Below, piece after piece: positions 4,976 to 6,255 of a DNA stretch of 6,255 nt (positions within the stretch are counted from its first letter, which is position 1; each line of letters starts with the position of its first letter). The notes below the pieces were generated by a model that was given only the letters and a program-made list of their open reading frames with translations, had not been told where the DNA came from and made no database searches. The stretch is taken from contig JAKSCZ010000268.1 in assembly GCA_022360335.1 (NCBI GenBank), forward strand, positions 1 through 6,255, read 5' to 3'. Both the position numbers and the translations under genes were made by a program. This DNA comes from Pseudomonadota bacterium (GTDB lineage: Bacteria; Pseudomonadota; Gammaproteobacteria; Steroidobacterales; Woeseiaceae).

Positions 4976-6255
4976 CGTGTCACCCGCACGAGGCTGACCG
5001 GGCGAGACGAGCGCATCCGCCGCAATTGCTCCTCGGTCATGAATTCGCGGATGAAGTCGATCCGGGCCTCGAATCGCGCCCGCTGTATCTCCTCGAGGTC
5101 GGGCAGACGCAGGGCCTGCTGCAGGTAACCGATACCGCCGCTCAGGTCGCCGATCATCAGCCGGTACTCGGCCAGGTAATAGTAGGCTTCGGCTTCCTCA
5201 CCCGCGAGGCTCGCGGCGCGGGCGATCAGGCGCACCTGGCCGGGCGTCGGCGGTACGTTGTTCAGGAGGTCCAGCAGCAGCGTGTGAGCCTTCTCCGGCT
5301 GTCCGAGTTCCAGCAGTCGCTCACCGTATTCGATGACCAGGGGTACGTTGCGCGGGAACAATTCGAGCGCCCGTTCGAAGACGTCGATCGCCGTGCTCCA
5401 CTGATCGAGCGCGACGAGCGTCTGCCCGAGACCTATGTGGTGGGCGATGACCGATTGGTCTTTCTCCAGCAGCTCTTCGAAAATGGGAAGCGCGCCGTAG
5501 TAATCCGCTGCCCGCTGGTACGCGACGGCGCGTCCGTAACGCTCGATGTCATTCTGGTTTTCGTAGTCGCGGTTCTCGAAGAAATTCACGGCTTCGGCGG
5601 CGGTGTCGAACCGCGCAACCATGATCCGCATCCGGGCGATGCCGTAGCTCGTCGAGTCGTCACTGCGCACCGGCGGGTACTGCCGGGCGCGATTGCGCGC
5701 TTCCGCGATGCGGGCCGTCGTAACCGGGTGGGTCCGCATGAATTCCGGCGCCCGCAATTCGGGACTCGTCGTCGTCTGGCGCGACATGACTTCGAAGAAC
5801 GAGGCCATGCCGTAGGGATCGAAACCGGCATCGGCCAGCGCCGCGATGCCCACCCGATCCGCCTCGTACTCGTTGGTACGCGTGAAATTGATCCGTTGCT
5901 GGACCGCCGTGCCCTGGGCGATCGCCGCGGCGCCCTGCACGGCGTCCGCGCCGCCGCCCGCCGCGGCGAGCACCATTGCGCCCAGCATCATGGCCGTCGT
6001 CAGGATGCTCTGTCGGGAATTGGCGTGAATCGCGCGGGCGATGTGCCGCTGGGTGACGTGCGCTACCTCGTGCGCGACGACGCCGGCGAGTTCGTCCTCG
6101 CTGCGCGTCGCTTCGATCAGGCCCGTGTGTACGCCGATGAAGCCGCCCGGTAGCGCGAACGCATTGATTCGCGGATCGTCGACCGCGAAGAACGAGAATT
6201 TGTGGTCGCCTTCGTTCGTCTGCGCGACGATGCGGCTGCCGATCTCGTTCAGGTA
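4972..6255 (-). CDS. bepA: BepA-like M48 metalloprotease with TPR repeats (5' end outside window)
   Basis: This is a periplasmic zinc metalloprotease/chaperone of the M48 family, BepA (YfgC) type; BepA of E. coli promotes LptD assembly and degrades stalled outer-membrane proteins. The window holds 427 residues, open at 6255; E. coli BepA has 487, so about 60 N-terminal residues including the signal peptide should lie beyond the edge. Visible-fragment numbering: FALPGGFIGVHTGLI (33-47), the zinc site HEVAH (62-66, bases 6072-6058), a hydrophobic Ala/Gly-rich stretch (85-115), the third-ligand motif NEYEAD (128-133; Glu129) and MRTHPVT (173-179). His176 of that last segment corresponds to the regulatory His246 'switch' of E. 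coli BepA. TPR-like helical pairs fill about 240-400 (for example ALPIFEELLEK, AIDVFERALELFP). An internal ATG at 5991 would exclude the HExxH site and is not the start. BepA subtype is inferred from the THP segment and TPR tail. Confidence 0.9.
   Translation of the reverse strand, partial: YLNEIGSRIVAQTNEGDHKFSFFAVDDPRINAFALPGGFIGVHTGLIEATRSEDELAGVVAHEVAHVTQRHIARAIHANSRQSILTTAMMLGAMVLAAAGGGADAVQGAAAIAQGTAVQQRINFTRTNEYEADRVGIAALADAGFDPYGMASFFEVMSRQTTTSPELRAPEFMRTHPVTTARIAEARNRARQYPPVRSDDSTSYGIARMRIMVARFDTAAEAVNFFENRDYENQNDIERYGRAVAYQRAADYYGALPIFEELLEKDQSVIAHHIGLGQTLVALDQWSTAIDVFERALELFPRNVPLVIEYGERLLELGQPEKAHTLLLDLLNNVPPTPGQVRLIARAASLAGEEAEAYYYLAEYRLMIGDLSGGIGYLQQALRLPDLEEIQRARFEARIDFIREFMTEEQLRRMRSSRPVSLVRVTR

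Noticed and set aside
4972..5991. Starting the protease gene at the internal ATG at 5991
   Set aside because: This would remove the HEVAH zinc site and the preceding conserved segment, which are encoded in the same uninterrupted frame up to the window edge.
5026..6153. Long plus-strand open frame (375 codons) opposite the M48 protease
   Set aside because: It lies antisense to a gene with clear zinc-site and TPR motifs, has no recognisable domain, and is rich in Arg/Gly/Ala/Val as expected from the reverse frame of GC-rich coding DNA.
1..6255. A hidden novel defence, mobile or biosynthetic system
   Set aside because: Every stretch over about 140 bases is occupied by a recognised housekeeping gene; no transposase, integrase, direct-repeat array, tRNA-like structure or compositional break was seen on either strand.

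Overview
The window reads as chromosomal DNA from a GC-rich gammaproteobacterium (or a close relative). The organism type is inferred from three things: a complete mlaFEDCB operon in the gammaproteobacterial order, proteins close to their Escherichia coli counterparts in motif detail, and a SUF-type Rrf2 regulator of the class known from Xanthomonas and related gammaproteobacteria. I cannot name a genus. Coding density is very high and almost every gene junction overlaps or nearly touches.

Layout. Positions 1-1066 (minus strand) hold the start of a suf iron-sulfur cluster assembly operon: an Rrf2/IscR-like regulator (1066-590) followed by the first 200 codons of sufB (600-1), with an 11-base overlap. 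Positions 1067-1206 are a divergent promoter region. It carries a perfect 17-base palindrome whose core fits the type-1 IscR operator. Positions 1207-4216 (plus strand) encode the inner-membrane and periplasmic parts of the Mla phospholipid transport system in the order mlaF, mlaE, mlaD, mlaC, mlaB. Positions 6255-4232 (minus strand, converging on mlaB) encode a BepA-like M48 metalloprotease with TPR repeats (N-terminus outside the window), followed with an ATGA overlap by mlaA, the outer-membrane lipoprotein of the same Mla system.

How the genes work together. MlaA in the outer membrane, soluble periplasmic MlaC, and the MlaFEDB ABC complex in the inner membrane together move phospholipids between the two membranes and keep the outer leaflet asymmetric. 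All six Mla components are in this one window. BepA-type proteases handle outer-membrane protein and LptD assembly quality control, so the right half is an envelope-maintenance locus. The left gene pair belongs to a different process (Fe-S assembly) but shares a short divergent control region with mlaF.

I found no mobile elements, CRISPR arrays, RNA genes or defence-like cassettes, and no clearly undescribed system. The points most worth a second look are the Rrf2 operator placed between suf and mla, the bepA-mlaA translational coupling, the altered metal-ligand pattern of the Suf regulator, and the uncertain mlaF start.
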